Notes: generated by a model from the sequence alone, not told the origin. A DNA stretch of 64,000 bases from Pseudomonas fildesensis (GCF_001050345.1 NZ_LFMW01000005.1:62001-126000), one strand, 5' to 3'. Counted from the first letter of the stretch, positions 1 to 11,239 are shown. Program-made: numbers and translations.

Positions 1-25
1 TTAGACACAGGTTGGGAAGAGGCTG

Positions 26-403
26 TCAGCCGCCGGACTTCTTGGCCTTGTAACCAAGCTTGATCAGCTCGGCCAACAGCAGTTCGACATGATCGCCCTG
101 GATTTCGATGACCCCGTCTTTCAACGCGCCACCGGTACCACAGCGCTTTTTCAGCGTGGTGGCTAATTCCCTGAGAGCGTCTTCTGCAAGCGGCGCGCCG
201 GTGATAGTCGTCACCGTCTTGCCACCACGGCCTTTGCTCTCGCGTCGCACGCGGGCAATACCGTCGCCTTCAGGGATCAGGGTCTGTTTGCAGGTGCACG
301 AATCCACGGGCTGACGACAGTCCGGGCAGTGTCGACCTGCGTCGGTGGAAAATACCAGGCCACCAAGGGCGGCGAAGGATGCGGCTTTTTTGGCCACCGG
401 CAA
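26..403 (-). CDS. SUI1/YciH-family translation initiation factor
   Basis: A 125-residue protein of the bacterial eIF1/SUI1 (YciH) family, thought to act in start-codon fidelity on the small ribosomal subunit. The C-terminal two thirds hold the SUI1 core, with the basic stretch KGRGGKTVTTI and the segment LKKRCGTGGALKDG typical of the family. The N-terminus carries four cysteines (about residues 26, 29, 36, 38; CPDC and CTC), a zinc-ribbon-like add-on common in Pseudomonas versions. It follows the NUDIX and DUF2333 genes on the same strand, and this order matches what I recall of PA4840-PA4842. The 174 bases between it and the NUDIX gene show nothing I recognise. Confidence 0.9.
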   Translation of the reverse strand: MPVAKKAASFAALGGLVFSTDAGRHCPDCRQPVDSCTCKQTLIPEGDGIARVRRESKGRGGKTVTTITGAPLAEDALRELATTLKKRCGTGGALKDGVIEIQGDHVELLLAELIKLGYKAKKSGG

Positions 404-577
404 TCCTCTTGGGAGGACAAAGACAGATCGGCGCCCGAAGGGGTTAGCCGACCGCGAAGCCCCACTCAGGCAGGGGCAGCGCTACCGACCCGCCAAGGCG
501 GTTCGGGTGAAAAGTCGCGCAGTGTAACCACAAAAAGCCCACTTGCTAAGGGCCAAATGGCGCCAATTTATGCAACT

Positions 578-1114
578 TTAGCGACGTAAGGCCAGATAGC
601 GGCGCAAGCCCTCTTGAGCGTCCGGGCAATAGGGCTTCAGTTCGGCTTCCTGCAGGACAATATCAAGGGGTAAAAAGCGCGCTTCCATGACTTCTTCGGG
701 CTGCAATCGCAGCGGGCCATCCCACACAGCGGAGTAGGATTTGCACCACAGCCGGCTGTCGCCATCTTCGAAGTAGAAATGGTCGTGTTCGGTCAATTCA
801 ACACCGCCCACACCCAGCTCTTCTTCCAGCTCGCGGGCTGCCGATAAGGCATAGGACTCACCCGCCGCGACCATCCCGCCCGCCGCCGTGTCCCAGAAAC
901 CGGGGTACATGGCTTTGCTCAGGGTGCGCCGGTGCACGCACAACTCACCGGCCGAATTGAACAGGAAGATAAAGGTGCAACGGCCGATCAGGCCACGCTG
1001 ACGAAGGTCGGACCTGACCCGGTTGCCGAGCAGGTTATCGCGCTCGTCGACCCAGCAGATCAGTTCGGCATCAGAGGCCGCGCGGTGCGCGGCCTCCTGT
1101 TGAGAAACGTCCAT
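578..1114 (-). CDS. NUDIX hydrolase
   Basis: A protein of about 178 residues with a complete Nudix box at about residues 80-102 (GGMVAAGES, then RELEEELGV), the Mg-dependent diphosphatase motif. The substrate cannot be told from sequence; family members hydrolyse nucleoside diphosphate derivatives. Two adjacent ATG codons exist (1117 and 1114). I chose 1114 because the AAGG ribosome-binding site lies only 3 bases before the first but 6 before the second. The stop codon of the upstream DUF2333 gene overlaps the first ATG, so the two genes are translationally coupled. An upstream in-frame extension to 1246 lies inside the DUF2333 gene and is rejected. Confidence 0.88.
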   Translation of the reverse strand: MDVSQQEAAHRAASDAELICWVDERDNLLGNRVRSDLRQRGLIGRCTFIFLFNSAGELCVHRRTLSKAMYPGFWDTAAGGMVAAGESYALSAARELEEELGVGGVELTEHDHFYFEDGDSRLWCKSYSAVWDGPLRLQPEEVMEARFLPLDIVLQEAELKPYCPDAQEGLRRYLALRR

Positions 1115-1116
1115 CA

Positions 1117-2184
1117 TTAACCTTGGTTGAGCAGCTGACGCAAATCGATCACCGCAGCGTTGGCCCGGGAAATGTAGTTGGCCATCACCAGCGAGTGATT
1201 CGCCAGTACGCCAAAGCCGCTGCCGTTCAGAATCATCGGGCTCCACACGGGCTCCTGCGAGGCTTCCAGCTCACGAATGATCTGGCGCACGCTGACCGTG
1301 GCGTTTTTCTTCGCCAGCACGTCGGCAAAGTCTACTTCAATGGCGCGCAGCAGGTGGGACAAGGCCCACGCCTGGCCACGGGCTTCGTAGAACACGTTGT
1401 CGATCTGCATCCATGGGGTTTCCACCACTTCTTCATCGACCTGCGGCACTTCACCCGGCGCCAGAGCTTCGGTTTTCAGTGCGGTGTTGAGTTTGACCCG
1501 GCCGACGCTGGCCGACAGGCGCTGCGACAGCGAACCCAAACGGGTGGCGACGTCGCCCAGCCAGTTATTCAGGTTGTCGGCACGCGCATAAAACAATGCG
1601 CCACGCTGATTCGGGTCGGAGAGGCGCGCTTCATAGCGGCTCAAGGAATTGATACCGTCCTGGTATTCCGACTCGCTGGACGGCAGCACCCAGCTCTTGT
1701 TGTCGAAGTTAAAGCGCGGCTCAGCCTTGGCCAAGTCAGCGTCTTCAGCCGACTGCGACTGGGAGCGAGCGAAGTCTTTACGCAGGGCGCGGGTCAGGTC
1801 GCGCACCTGCACCAACACGCCATATTCCCAGCTCGGCATATTGTCCATCCACAGGCCTGGCGGGAAACGGTCGTTGGAAATGTAGCCGCCGGGCTTGTTC
1901 AGCAATGTGCCGACCACGGTCTTGAGGGTTTCGACAGTGGTGAAACCCACCACCATCTGCTTGCCTTCTTTCTCGGCGGCAATCTGCGCATTCTGCTGGA
2001 CCGGAAACAGCGCCGGTTCTTCGCTCCAGTACCAACCCAGGGCACCGGTGACCAACAGGTACAAGCCGAGCACGCTGAGCAGGGCCCGGCTCATCAGCAA
2101 GGTACGAAAATAGCTGCGGTTGGCCGACTTGGGCTCAGGGGCGGGGCCTTTGGCACTGCCTGCACGGTTTTTCCAGTCCAGCAT
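1117..2184 (-). CDS. DUF2333 family inner-membrane protein
   Basis: A 355-residue protein matching the DUF2333 family of gammaproteobacteria; the function is unknown. One membrane helix is visible near residues 33-53 (LLSVLGLYLLVTGALGW) after a short basic N-terminus. The remaining 300 residues should lie in the periplasm, with a conserved block around LNKPGGYISND. It is first in a leftward set with the NUDIX and SUI1 genes, and the NUDIX start overlaps its stop. The 297 bases upstream separate it from gcbA and must hold both divergent promoters. I could not assign clear boxes there. Confidence 0.88.
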   Translation of the reverse strand: MLDWKNRAGSAKGPAPEPKSANRSYFRTLLMSRALLSVLGLYLLVTGALGWYWSEEPALFPVQQNAQIAAEKEGKQMVVGFTTVETLKTVVGTLLNKPGGYISNDRFPPGLWMDNMPSWEYGVLVQVRDLTRALRKDFARSQSQSAEDADLAKAEPRFNFDNKSWVLPSSESEYQDGINSLSRYEARLSDPNQRGALFYARADNLNNWLGDVATRLGSLSQRLSASVGRVKLNTALKTEALAPGEVPQVDEEVVETPWMQIDNVFYEARGQAWALSHLLRAIEVDFADVLAKKNATVSVRQIIRELEASQEPVWSPMILNGSGFGVLANHSLVMANYISRANAAVIDLRQLLNQG

Positions 2185-2481
2185 GGCGATATCCTTTCAA
2201 TCACTTGAGTTCATGCACTTCAAAAGGCGGCGTGCGTTCAAACACTCCGACAGCAACCCTACCCCATCGTGCCCGTCAATGCGGGCTTTTAATCAAACTC
2301 GCACGCCTGGGGCGATGGGCTATAAAGGATGCACGTTTTTGCACTGCGCGACCAATGGGTCCACAACTGAATATCAGAGACACGCAGTTAATTGACGTAT
2401 GACACTCATGTAACCGAAAAGAGGTGCTAGCATAGAGCCATCAGTCGACCTCAGCATGCACCCTCACCTAGTAGTCAGGAT

Positions 2482-4152
2482 ATGACCGAGCCAGAAGACC
2501 CCAGCCGTGAGCGTCTCAAGCAGCATTTTGCCCAGCGGGTAATTCATCAGGCACGTCAAATTCTTGAGATCTGGCAGCGCCTGCAACGCAGCGAATGGTC
2601 GAACACCGACCTCTGCGAACTCAGCGAAGCCAACCTGCGCCTGCTGCGCTTTGCCGAGCGTTTCGAACAGCCGGAGCACGGCGAGTTGGCGCAGCACATC
2701 GGCGAGTCGCTCAAAGCGGTGGACGAAAATCGCGGCCGCCTGAGCAGCCATTTGATCACCGAACTCAACCGCTTGATGCAGCGCTTGTCCCGCACCGGCC
2801 TGCGCCAGGGCGATCAGCTGGAACAAACCTTCCTGCCGCCGCTGCGCAAGCCGATCTACGTGATGCTGGCCGATCACGACCGGGCCGAGCGTCTGGCCAA
2901 GCAGCTGGAATTCTTTGGTATGAGCGCCCAGTCGCTGGACAGCGTGGCGGAGTTTCACGCGTCCATGGCCGAGCGCTTGCCGTCGGCCATCGTCATGGAC
3001 GTGGATTTCTGTGGCGCAGGCCTGGGCCTCAAGCTCGCTGCCGAAGCCCAGGAAGGCCTTGAGCAAAAGCTGCCCCTGCTGTTTTTCAGCCTGCATGAAA
3101 CCGACACCCCGACCCGACTGGCCGCCGTGCGCGCCGGCGGCCAGGAGTTCCTGACCGGCACGCTGGAAGCGTCGAGCCTGCTGGAAAAGATCGAAGTGCT
3201 GACCTGCGTCGCTCAATACGAGCCGTATAAAGTACTGATCATCGACGATTCGCGGGCCCAGGCGCTGCACACCGAGCGGCTGCTCAACAGTGCCGGCATC
3301 ATCACCCGTACCTTGATCGAGCCGATCCAGGCGATGGCCGAGCTGGCGGATTTCCAGCCCGACCTGATCATACTCGACATGTATATGCCCGCCTGCACCG
3401 GTACCGAACTGGCCAAAGTGATCCGCCATAACGACCGTTATGTGAGCGTGCCGATCATTTACCTGTCGGCCGAAGACGATCTGGATAAACAGCTGGACGC
3501 CATGAGCGAAGGCGGCGACGACTTCCTCACCAAGCCAATCAAGCCGCGCCACCTGATCACCACCGTGCGCAACCGCGCCGCCCGCGCGCGCAACCTCAAG
3601 GCCCGGATGGTGCGCGACAGCCTCACCGGGTTGTACAACCACACCCACATCCTGCAATTGCTCGAAGACTGCAGCTTTCGCGCGCGCCGCGAGAACAAGC
3701 CGTTGAGCTTTGCCATGCTCGATATCGACCACTTCAAGCGGGTCAACGACAGCCACGGCCACCCCATGGGCGACCGGGTGATCAAGAGCCTGGCGCTGTT
3801 TCTCAAGCAGCGTTTGCGCAAGACCGATTACATCGGTCGTTATGGCGGTGAAGAATTCGCGATTGTGATGCCCGATACCGACCTGGAATCGGCCTGTAAG
3901 GTGCTGGATGAAATTCGCGGGCGCTTTGCCGAAATCCACTACCCGGCCCAGCCGCAGGATTTGTGGTGCACCTTCAGCGCCGGGCTGGTGGAGCTGTGCG
4001 ACGACTCCGACAGCCTGATGATGGCCGCCCAGGCAGACGAAGCGCTGTACCGCGCCAAGCACGACGGACGCAACCGCGTGCAAGCCGCGCGCACATCAAG
4101 GCAAAATGCCATCTTTTCACAGGAATCCACCGATTCCGTCATAACCCTGTAA
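2482..4152 (+). CDS. gcbA: Response-regulator diguanylate cyclase GcbA
   Basis: A 556-residue protein that should make cyclic di-GMP from two GTP. An N-terminal helical part is followed by a degenerate receiver (about 124-235) lacking the usual aspartate pattern. A canonical receiver follows (about 251-365; LIIDDS and LIILDMYMP), then a GGDEF domain (about 380-545). The active site GGEEF is at 455-459. The inhibitory I-site RKTD lies five residues before it (446-449), so product feedback inhibition is expected. Architecture and neighbours match GcbA (PA4843, and GcbA of P. fluorescens), which promotes early biofilm attachment. It stands alone, about 50 bases before the chemoreceptor gene. Confidence 0.88.
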   Translation: MTEPEDPSRERLKQHFAQRVIHQARQILEIWQRLQRSEWSNTDLCELSEANLRLLRFAERFEQPEHGELAQHIGESLKAVDENRGRLSSHLITELNRLMQRLSRTGLRQGDQLEQTFLPPLRKPIYVMLADHDRAERLAKQLEFFGMSAQSLDSVAEFHASMAERLPSAIVMDVDFCGAGLGLKLAAEAQEGLEQKLPLLFFSLHETDTPTRLAAVRAGGQEFLTGTLEASSLLEKIEVLTCVAQYEPYKVLIIDDSRAQALHTERLLNSAGIITRTLIEPIQAMAELADFQPDLIILDMYMPACTGTELAKVIRHNDRYVSVPIIYLSAEDDLDKQLDAMSEGGDDFLTKPIKPRHLITTVRNRAARARNLKARMVRDSLTGLYNHTHILQLLEDCSFRARRENKPLSFAMLDIDHFKRVNDSHGHPMGDRVIKSLALFLKQRLRKTDYIGRYGGEEFAIVMPDTDLESACKVLDEIRGRFAEIHYPAQPQDLWCTFSAGLVELCDDSDSLMMAAQADEALYRAKHDGRNRVQAARTSRQNAIFSQESTDSVITL

Positions 4153-4204
4153 CGGAAACGCAATAACTTCAGGCACTTATCTTTGCTGTCGGTTGAAACC
4201 ACGC

Positions 4205-6166
4205 ATGCGCCTGAAGCTGCTGACCAATCTCAATACCCTACTGCTGGTGGCTGTGTGCCTGGCCCTTGGGGCGACACTTTGGTGGTCGCAACGGGCGCTG
4301 GAACGGCCTTATCTGCTGATGGAACGCTACCTTGGCCTGTCGCAGACCTTTCAGAACCAGGCCGCGCGCAACATCGACGACTACCTGGCCAGCGGCGACG
4401 CCCTGCGCTTGAGCGCCGCCAGCCAGAGCCTGGAAAGCCTGTTGCAACACCTCGACGAACTGCCGGCAGACCTGGCGCAAAACCTGCGCCCCAGCCTGGC
4501 GAACCTGGATGCCTTCAGCAAAACCGACCTGCTGGCCGCCGGCAAACTGGCCGGTGACCCACAAGCGCTATTGCTGCAAGCCGAGCGCGAACTGGGCGCC
4601 AACCTGGAGCAATTGAGCCAGTACGCCCTCGGCGTCAACTCGGTTGAAGCCGCGCGCTACCTGCCGCCGCTGCTGGCGGCGTCCCAGCACTTGGGCAAAC
4701 TATCCCTGGCCCGCGACAAGCTGGTGAGCAGCGGGCGCGCGGAACTGGCGGACGATGTGGAGCGCGAAGTCACCCATATCCGCACCCAGGCTGATCAACT
4801 TGAACAACTGCCGTTACTCGGCGTAAAGACCAGCGCCGACTCCAACACCGATGATTTTTCTGCCTTGATGGGCCTGGAAAACACTGAAAAAGCTGAAGCC
4901 CAGGACACCGGCGTCGACCTCAAGCGCGAACTCAACAGCCTGCTGACCCGCTACCCCGCCGAGCTCAAGCGCACCCGCGAGCAGATCCAGCAACGCGCCG
5001 ACCTGGCCGCCGGCACCCACCTGAAAATCGCCGCCGTGCAACAGGCCATCGCCGGCCTGGAGCCGGTGGTGCGCGCCCAACACGCGCTGATCCAGGGCGA
5101 AGTGCGCCTGATACAAGGGGTGATGATTGGTCTGATCCTGTTGATCGCGCTGCTGATCGACACCCTGCAACGGAAACTGGCGCGCGTGCTGACCAACCTG
5201 GCACCGGCCCTCTCGACCTGGGCCGAAGGCGATTTCAGCCAGCCGATTGCCCTGGGTAAAACCAACCGTGAATTACACGACATCGAAGCCTCTCTGAACC
5301 GTTTGCGCGCCTACCTGGTGGACCTGGTCGGCACCATTCGCGGCAATGCCGAAGAAGTCGCCGGCAGCAGCCGCGCCCTGGCCGAGCTGAGCAGCGGCCT
5401 GCATGACGGCGCTGAACGCCAGGCCTTGGACACCGCACAAATTCGTGACTCGTTGGGTGAGCTGGAAGCCACCATCCAGCAAGTCGCCGGTGATGCCAGC
5501 CAGGCGGCCGGTGCCAGTCGCAGTGCGGGCCAGGCGGTGGAACAAGGCCAGCGCGTGATCGGCTTGAGCCTGACCGGGCTGCATGCCCTCGTGGGCGAAG
5601 TGCAGCAGAACGCGCAGATGATCGAAAAACTCGCCGAAGAATCCGCCACCATCGGCGGCGTGCTGACGGTGATCCGCTCGATTGCCGACCAGACCAACTT
5701 GCTGGCGCTCAACGCCGCCATCGAAGCCGCGCGTGCCGGTGAAGCCGGGCGCGGGTTTGCCGTGGTCGCCGACGAAGTGCGCTCGTTGGCGCAGCGCACC
5801 GCCGGCGCTACCACCGAAATCCAGGGTTTGATCGCCAGCCTGCAAACCGCCGCCCACCAGTCGGTGCAAGGCATGCGCGCGCAGGTCGAACACGCCGAAG
5901 CCACCGCCCAGCAAGCCCAGGCGGCCGACGGCGCGCTGGATAAAATCGTCGGGGCGATCCAGACCATTTCCGACACCGCCGTGCGCATCGCCGATGTGAC
6001 CGCGCAGCAGAGCGGTGCCGTCAGCGAGATTCGCGACAACAGCGAACGGATTCACCAACTGGGTGAGGACAACCTGTTGCGCATTGGCCAGGGGCGTAGC
6101 CAAGGCGAACACCTTCTGGTGCTGGGCGGGCAGCTCAACACGGCCGTACAAGCCTTCCGCGTCTAA
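4205..6166 (+). CDS. ctpL: Methyl-accepting chemotaxis protein (CtpL-like)
   Basis: A 653-residue chemoreceptor. A membrane helix at about 8-28, a long helical periplasmic sensor region, a second helix near 300-320, a HAMP segment and the cytoplasmic signalling coiled coil are all visible. The conserved hairpin tip is clear ([20 protein letters not shown]). By position next to gcbA it corresponds to PA4844 (CtpL), a transducer for inorganic phosphate in P. aeruginosa; the ligand here is inferred from that synteny. I start at the ATG at 4205 rather than the TTG at 4193. No Pho box could be recognised in the short upstream gap. Confidence 0.82.
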   Translation: MRLKLLTNLNTLLLVAVCLALGATLWWSQRALERPYLLMERYLGLSQTFQNQAARNIDDYLASGDALRLSAASQSLESLLQHLDELPADLAQNLRPSLANLDAFSKTDLLAAGKLAGDPQALLLQAERELGANLEQLSQYALGVNSVEAARYLPPLLAASQHLGKLSLARDKLVSSGRAELADDVEREVTHIRTQADQLEQLPLLGVKTSADSNTDDFSALMGLENTEKAEAQDTGVDLKRELNSLLTRYPAELKRTREQIQQRADLAAGTHLKIAAVQQAIAGLEPVVRAQHALIQGEVRLIQGVMIGLILLIALLIDTLQRKLARVLTNLAPALSTWAEGDFSQPIALGKTNRELHDIEASLNRLRAYLVDLVGTIRGNAEEVAGSSRALAELSSGLHDGAERQALDTAQIRDSLGELEATIQQVAGDASQAAGASRSAGQAVEQGQRVIGLSLTGLHALVGEVQQNAQMIEKLAEESATIGGVLTVIRSIADQTNLLALNAAIEAARAGEAGRGFAVVADEVRSLAQRTAGATTEIQGLIASLQTAAHQSVQGMRAQVEHAEATAQQAQAADGALDKIVGAIQTISDTAVRIADVTAQQSGAVSEIRDNSERIHQLGEDNLLRIGQGRSQGEHLLVLGGQLNTAVQAFRV

Positions 6167-6186
6167 CCGATCTCCCGCCTTGGGAC

Positions 6187-6289
6187 GATCAAATGTGGGA
6201 GGGGGCTTGCTCCCGATTGCGGTGGATCAGCCAATAATCCAGGGACTGACACACCGCTGTCGGGAGCAAGCCCCCTCCCACATTTGATC
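6187..6289. repeat. REPIN, family A (GTGGGAGGGGGC type)
   Basis: Two inverted REP units in tail-to-tail order (about 6187-6218 and 6258-6289) with a short spacer. The outer arms begin GATCAAATGTGGGAGG and end with its reverse complement. This is the arrangement of P. fluorescens REPINs. It lies between the chemoreceptor and aroQ. Confidence 0.9.
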
Positions 6290-6461
6290 TCCATGGATTT
6301 CGAGACCGTATTACCAATGACCGGATTCCGGGCGCCAGTCACAAATTTTGCGCAATCCTCGCTAATCGTGCTGCCTACTGCATAGAACTAGACAGTCACA
6401 AAGGCTTTGCGGCATAGTCGCCGGGTTCTGCCGTACCCACATCAATAACAAGGAACAGCCG

Positions 6462-6917
6462 ATGGCGACCTTACTGGTTCTTCACGGACCCAACCTGAAC
6501 CTGCTCGGCACCCGCGAACCGGGGGTCTACGGGGCAGTCACCCTCGATCAGATCAACCTCGATCTGGAACGACGGGCACGTGAGGCCGGCCACCATTTGC
6601 TCTACCTGCAAAGCAATGCCGAGTACGAATTGATTGATCGCATCCATGCCGCGCGCGGCGAAGGTGTGGACTTTATCCTGATCAATCCCGCCGCTTTTAC
6701 GCACACAAGCGTTGCATTACGTGACGCGCTGCTGGCGGTGAGCATCCCATTCATCGAAGTGCATTTGTCCAACGTGCACAAACGCGAACCTTTCCGCCAT
6801 CACTCTTACTTCTCCGACGTAGCGGTAGGAGTGATCTGCGGCCTTGGCGCCAGCGGTTACCGACTGGCCCTGGAGGCCGCCCTGGAACAGCTTGAAGAAC
6901 AGGCCAAGCGCCCCTGA
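6462..6917 (+). CDS. aroQ: 3-dehydroquinate dehydratase, type II
   Basis: A 151-residue type II dehydroquinase, which converts 3-dehydroquinate to 3-dehydroshikimate in the shikimate pathway. Family motifs are present: [14 protein letters not shown] with the catalytic tyrosine a few residues on (GVYG), the NPAAFTHTS segment and the [15 protein letters not shown] block with its catalytic histidine. Length is normal. A good ribosome-binding site (AAGGAA) precedes the ATG. accB follows 24 bases later and accC after that, the conserved aroQ-accB-accC order of gammaproteobacteria. Confidence 0.95.
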   Translation: MATLLVLHGPNLNLLGTREPGVYGAVTLDQINLDLERRAREAGHHLLYLQSNAEYELIDRIHAARGEGVDFILINPAAFTHTSVALRDALLAVSIPFIEVHLSNVHKREPFRHHSYFSDVAVGVICGLGASGYRLALEAALEQLEEQAKRP

Positions 6918-6941
6918 CCGACCCTTGGGAGTTGATGATTC

Positions 6942-7400
6942 ATGGATATCCGTAAAGTTAAGAAACTGATCGAACTGCTGGAAGAATCCGGTATCGACGA
7001 GCTGGAAATCAAGGAAGGCGAAGAGTCCGTACGGATCAGCCGTCACAGCAAGACCCCGGCCCAACAGTTCTACGCGCCACAGATGCAAGCACCGGCGCCT
7101 GCTGCTGCCCCGGCCGCCGCACCTGTTGCTGCTGCCCCAACTGCGCCAGCCGCACCTGTGCTGAACGGTTTCGTGGTCAAGTCGCCAATGGTCGGTACTT
7201 TCTACCGCACCCCGGCACCGACCTCGCCAGCGTTCGTTGAAGTGGGCAAGACCGTGAAAGTGGGCGACACCATCTGCATCGTTGAAGCGATGAAAATGAT
7301 GAACCACATCACGGCCGAAAAAGCCGGCGTCATCGAATCCATCCTGGTAGAAAACGGTCAGCCGGTTGAGTACGACCAGCCGCTGTTCACCATCGTTTGA
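6942..7400 (+). CDS. accB: Biotin carboxyl carrier protein of acetyl-CoA carboxylase
   Basis: A 152-residue biotin carrier (BCCP) that shuttles carboxybiotin between biotin carboxylase and the carboxyltransferase in malonyl-CoA formation. The N-terminal helical region is followed by an Ala/Pro-rich linker (about 45-72). The C-terminal biotinyl domain contains EAMKMMN, with the biotinylated lysine at about residue 118. It is followed 17 bases later by accC; the two form the usual accBC operon, here with aroQ upstream. Confidence 0.96.
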   Translation: MDIRKVKKLIELLEESGIDELEIKEGEESVRISRHSKTPAQQFYAPQMQAPAPAAAPAAAPVAAAPTAPAAPVLNGFVVKSPMVGTFYRTPAPTSPAFVEVGKTVKVGDTICIVEAMKMMNHITAEKAGVIESILVENGQPVEYDQPLFTIV

Positions 7401-7417
7401 ACCGCGGAGCGCCTTCG

Positions 7418-8779
7418 ATGTTGAAACCTGCGAAGAAACTGCAAAAAGTCCTGATCGCCAACCGCGGCGAAATCGCGCTGCGTATCCTGCGCGCCTGTAA
7501 GGAAGAGGGCATCAAGACCGTCGCTGTTTACTCGACGGCCGATACCGAATTGATGCACGTGAAACTGGCGGACGAAAGCCTCTGCATCGGCCCGCCACTG
7601 GCCACGGACTCGTACCTGAAAGTCTCGAACATCATCGCCGCGGCAGAAGTGACCGGCGCTGATGGCATCCACCCGGGCTACGGCTTCCTCGCGGAAAACG
7701 CCGATTTCGCCGAACAGGTCGAAAAATCCGGGTTTGCCTTCATCGGCCCTAAAGCCGACACCATTCGCCTGATGGGCGACAAGGTATCGGCCAAGGACGC
7801 CATGATCGCAGCCGGCGTACCCACCGTTCCCGGCTCCGACGGCCCGCTGCCGGAAGACGAGGCCACCGCTCTGCGCATTGGTCGTGAAGTCGGTTACCCG
7901 GTGATCATCAAGGCCGCCGGTGGCGGTGGTGGTCGCGGCATGCGCGTGGTGCACAAGGAAGAAGACCTGATCGAAGCGGCCAAGCAGACGCGCTCCGAAG
8001 CGGGTGCCTGGTTCGGCAACCCGATGGTCTACCTGGAAAAGTACCTGACCAACCCACGTCACGTGGAAGTGCAAGTACTGTCCGACGGCCAGGGCCACGC
8101 CATCCATCTGGGCGACCGCGATTGCTCGCTGCAACGTCGTCACCAGAAGGTACTGGAAGAAGCTCCGGCACCGGGCCTGGATGAGACCGCTCGCGAGGAA
8201 GTACTGGCTCGCTGCGTCAAGGCGTGCATCGACATCAACTACCGTGGCGCAGGCACTTTCGAGTTCCTGTACGAGAACGGCCGCTTCTACTTCATCGAGA
8301 TGAACACTCGTGTGCAGGTAGAGCACCCGGTTACGGAAATGGTCACCGGTATCGACATCGTCAAGGAGATGCTGAGCATCGCCGCTGGCAATGTGCTGTC
8401 GTACACCCAGGACGACGTGAAGATCCACGGCCACTCGCTGGAATGCCGGATCAACGCCGAAGACCCGAAAACCTTTATGCCGAGCCCAGGCCTGGTCAAG
8501 CATTTCCATGCTCCAGGCGGCAACGGCGTTCGCGTCGATTCGCACCTGTACAGCGGCTACAAGGTTCCGTCCAACTACGACTCGTTGATCGGCAAGCTGA
8601 TCACCTGGGGCGCGACCCGCGACGAGGCCATGGCCCGTATGCGCAACGCCCTGGACGAAATCGTGGTCGACGGCATCAAGACCAACATCCCGCTGCATCG
8701 GGACCTGGTTGTTGATAAAGGCTTCTGCGAAGGTGGTGTGAATATTCACTACCTGGAACACAAGCTGGCCAACCAGTAA
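7418..8779 (+). CDS. accC: Biotin carboxylase subunit of acetyl-CoA carboxylase
   Basis: A 453-residue ATP-grasp enzyme that carboxylates the biotin on AccB with bicarbonate and ATP. The glycine-rich ATP loop ([11 protein letters not shown]) and the [13 protein letters not shown] block of biotin carboxylases are intact, and length is standard. I chose the ATG at 7418, preceded by GGAG at proper distance, over the in-frame ATG at 7397, which overlaps accB. A clear intrinsic terminator follows the stop. Confidence 0.96.
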   Translation: MLKPAKKLQKVLIANRGEIALRILRACKEEGIKTVAVYSTADTELMHVKLADESLCIGPPLATDSYLKVSNIIAAAEVTGADGIHPGYGFLAENADFAEQVEKSGFAFIGPKADTIRLMGDKVSAKDAMIAAGVPTVPGSDGPLPEDEATALRIGREVGYPVIIKAAGGGGGRGMRVVHKEEDLIEAAKQTRSEAGAWFGNPMVYLEKYLTNPRHVEVQVLSDGQGHAIHLGDRDCSLQRRHQKVLEEAPAPGLDETAREEVLARCVKACIDINYRGAGTFEFLYENGRFYFIEMNTRVQVEHPVTEMVTGIDIVKEMLSIAAGNVLSYTQDDVKIHGHSLECRINAEDPKTFMPSPGLVKHFHAPGGNGVRVDSHLYSGYKVPSNYDSLIGKLITWGATRDEAMARMRNALDEIVVDGIKTNIPLHRDLVVDKGFCEGGVNIHYLEHKLANQ

Positions 8780-8789
8780 GTGTTTCACC

Positions 8790-8823
8790 CAACAAAGCCG
8801 CCTTCGGGCGGCTTTGTTGTTTG
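8790..8823 (+). terminator. Intrinsic terminator of aroQ-accB-accC
   Basis: A perfect stem (ACAAAGCCGCC pairing with GGCGGCTTTGT) closed by a TTCG tetraloop and followed by a short T-rich tail, directly after the accC stop codon. Confidence 0.9.
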
Positions 8824-8854
8824 TGGGCCTTCGATTCCGAAACTATGCATAGTT

Positions 8855-8951
8855 CAAATGTGGGAGGGGGCTTGCTCCCGATTGCGGTGGATCAGTCAAC
8901 TTATGCATCGACTGAAACCCCGTCATCGGGAGCAAGCCCCTCCCACATTTG
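8855..8951. repeat. REPIN, family A
   Basis: Two inverted REP units of the same family as 6187-6289, starting CAAATGTGGGAGGG and ending with its reverse complement. It occupies most of the gap between the accC terminator and prmA, so the prmA promoter must lie in or just after it. Confidence 0.9.
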
Positions 8952-9076
8952 GTTCCGTGCACACCCACTACACTGCATATAGTCGGTGGTGTCGTCTTAT
9001 TACGCGGGGTCGCGTAAACTTGCGCGCTTTCGCAGCTCCACCCCGCTGCACACTCATTTTTTCAAAGGTGCCCGCC

Positions 9077-9955
9077 ATGCCTTGGCTGCAAGTCCGTCTC
9101 GCCATCAGCCCAGAACAAGCCGAAACCTACGAAGACGCTTTCCTCGAAGTGGGCGCTGTCTCGGTAACCTTTATGGACGCCGAAGACCAACCGATCTTCG
9201 AACCCGAGCTGAACACCACGCCGCTGTGGTCCCACACCCATTTGCTGGCCCTGTTCGAAGACGGCACCGATGCCGCTGCCGTGCTGGCCCATATGGAACT
9301 GCTCACCGGCGGCCCGCTGCCCGAGCATCACAGCGAAATCATCGAAGACCAGGACTGGGAACGCAGCTGGATGGACAACTTCCAGCCTATGCGTTTCGGC
9401 CAGCGCCTGTGGATCGTACCCAGCTGGCATGCCGCCCCTGAACCAGAGGCAGTGAACCTGCTGCTGGACCCGGGCCTGGCGTTCGGTACCGGCACCCACC
9501 CAACCACAGCACTGTGCCTGGAATGGCTGGATGGCCAGGACCTGAAGGACTGCAACGTGCTGGACTTCGGTTGCGGCTCGGGCATTCTGGCGATCGCAGC
9601 CCTGCTGCTGGGCGCCAAGGAAGCCGTCGGCACCGATATCGACGTGCAGGCGCTGGAAGCCTCTCGCGATAACGCCGGGCGCAACAACATTCCTGAAGCT
9701 AAATTCCCACTGTACTTGCCGGAACAATTGCCCCAGGTGCAGGCCGATGTGTTGGTCGCGAATATTCTGGCAGGGCCGCTGGTTTCCCTGGCGCCGCAGC
9801 TTTCGAGCCTGGTCAAGCCGGGTGGCCGCCTGGCGCTGTCGGGCATTCTGGCCGAACAGGGCGAAGACGTTGCCGCCGCTTATGCGCAGGATTTCGAGCT
9901 GGACCCGATCGCCAACCGTGACGGCTGGGTGCGCATCAGCGGGCGTCGGCGCTAA
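9077..9955 (+). CDS. prmA: Ribosomal protein L11 methyltransferase
   Basis: A 292-residue SAM-dependent methyltransferase that trimethylates ribosomal protein L11. The N-terminal substrate-recognition domain is followed by the catalytic domain. The family signature FGTGTHPTT lies just before the SAM-binding loop ([13 protein letters not shown], about 160-175), and the NILAGPL motif follows. The ATG at 9077 follows a modest AAAGGTG ribosome-binding site. The much longer in-frame extension to 8780 runs through the REPIN and is rejected. The DUF3426 gene follows after 30 bases. Confidence 0.95.
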   Translation: MPWLQVRLAISPEQAETYEDAFLEVGAVSVTFMDAEDQPIFEPELNTTPLWSHTHLLALFEDGTDAAAVLAHMELLTGGPLPEHHSEIIEDQDWERSWMDNFQPMRFGQRLWIVPSWHAAPEPEAVNLLLDPGLAFGTGTHPTTALCLEWLDGQDLKDCNVLDFGCGSGILAIAALLLGAKEAVGTDIDVQALEASRDNAGRNNIPEAKFPLYLPEQLPQVQADVLVANILAGPLVSLAPQLSSLVKPGGRLALSGILAEQGEDVAAAYAQDFELDPIANRDGWVRISGRRR

Positions 9956-9985
9956 AATGAGCGCTTGCCTGAATCGGATGGCCGC

Positions 9986-11239
9986 ATGACCGACAGTTTC
10001 GTCACCCAGTGCCCGCATTGCCAAACGCGCTTTCGCGTCAGTCATGCTCAATTGAGCGTGGCCCGTGGCGTGGTGCGCTGCGGCTCGTGCCTGCAAGTGT
10101 TCAACGCCGCTCGCCAGTTGCTGGAGCAGCGCGCCCATGCGCCTGCGCCGCAAGCTGAGCAGCCGAATGCCGCTGAGCCAGCTCCAGAGGCCCCTCGGGC
10201 CATCAGCCAGAAACAGTGGACGGCCGAAGAGCTGGACCTCGACAACCTGGACCTGGACGAGGAACTGGCCAAGCTGGAACGCCGCGAGATTCAGCATACC
10301 CAACCCCTGGGCGCGGATCGCCGTCAGCCCGGCGCCGACCGTCGGCAAAAGGAAGAGGCCCTCAGCGCCAGCCGCGAGACCGTCAAGGCCGAGGAAGAAA
10401 AATGGGCCGCAAGCCTGTTCAGCGACCCGCCAGAAGAGCGCGCCCAAGCCCTGGAAGCCGAGCCCGAGGACGAACCTGAACCCGCCAAGGCCCCTGCGAA
10501 CCGGCAGCGCACCGAACCGTCCATGTCGTTCCACGTAGACGATACCGACGACGAACCTCTGCTGCGCTCAACACCTGACGATGACGAACTCGACCCACCG
10601 ATGACAACCGTCACCGACGCAGTGGACGAACCGGAACCCGAAGAACGCTCGCAGCCCCGTCGCAAGCGCCTGCGCGCCGAAGCAAGTGCCCACGACGATG
10701 TGCTCCAGGACCTGGAAGACGACCCGCTGCACCTCTACGCGCAGAAACGCCCGTCGGGTTTGGGCCGTCGCCTGATCTGGCTGCTGCTCGTGCTGATCGC
10801 CGCCGGCGGCCTCGCGGGCCAGTACATCGCGTACCAATTCGACGACCTCGCGCGCCAGGACGCCTACCGCCCGTGGTTCCAGGAGTTGTGCCCAAAACTG
10901 GGCTGCACAGTGCCATCACGGGTCGATATCGCCCACATCAAGAGCAGTAACCTGGTGGTGCGCAGCCATCCGGAGTTCGCCGGGGCGCTGGTGGTGGATG
11001 CGATCCTGTATAACCGCGCGACATTTTCCCAACCGTTCCCGCTGCTGGAACTGCGTTTTGCCGATCTGAACGGCAGCCTGATCGCCAGTCGTCGTTTCAA
11101 GCCCGCCGAATACCTCAGCGGCGAGCTGGCCGGCGTGAGCGAAATGCCTTCGCAGACGCCGATCCATATCTCCCTGGACATCCTGGACCCAGGCAATAAA
11201 GCCGTGAATTACAGCCTGAGCTTTCACTCGCCCGAGTGA
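9986..11239 (+). CDS. Zinc-ribbon and DUF3426 domain protein
   Basis: A 417-residue protein with an N-terminal MJ0042-type zinc ribbon (Cys at 9, 12, 32, 35: CPHC and CGSC). A long acidic, Glu/Asp/Arg-rich and probably disordered stretch follows (about 50-250), then one membrane helix (about 264-284) and a C-terminal DUF3426 domain predicted periplasmic. The function is unknown. It sits between prmA and dusB, as in P. aeruginosa PA4851. I start at the ATG at 9986; a TTG at 9965 is in frame but unneeded. The 185 bases before dusB show no repeat. Confidence 0.85.
   Translation: MTDSFVTQCPHCQTRFRVSHAQLSVARGVVRCGSCLQVFNAARQLLEQRAHAPAPQAEQPNAAEPAPEAPRAISQKQWTAEELDLDNLDLDEELAKLERREIQHTQPLGADRRQPGADRRQKEEALSASRETVKAEEEKWAASLFSDPPEERAQALEAEPEDEPEPAKAPANRQRTEPSMSFHVDDTDDEPLLRSTPDDDELDPPMTTVTDAVDEPEPEERSQPRRKRLRAEASAHDDVLQDLEDDPLHLYAQKRPSGLGRRLIWLLLVLIAAGGLAGQYIAYQFDDLARQDAYRPWFQELCPKLGCTVPSRVDIAHIKSSNLVVRSHPEFAGALVVDAILYNRATFSQPFPLLELRFADLNGSLIASRRFKPAEYLSGELAGVSEMPSQTPIHISLDILDPGNKAVNYSLSFHSPE

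Noticed and set aside
2464..4083. A 539-codon minus-strand frame opposite gcbA
   Set aside because: Antisense shadow; gcbA has intact receiver and GGDEF motifs.
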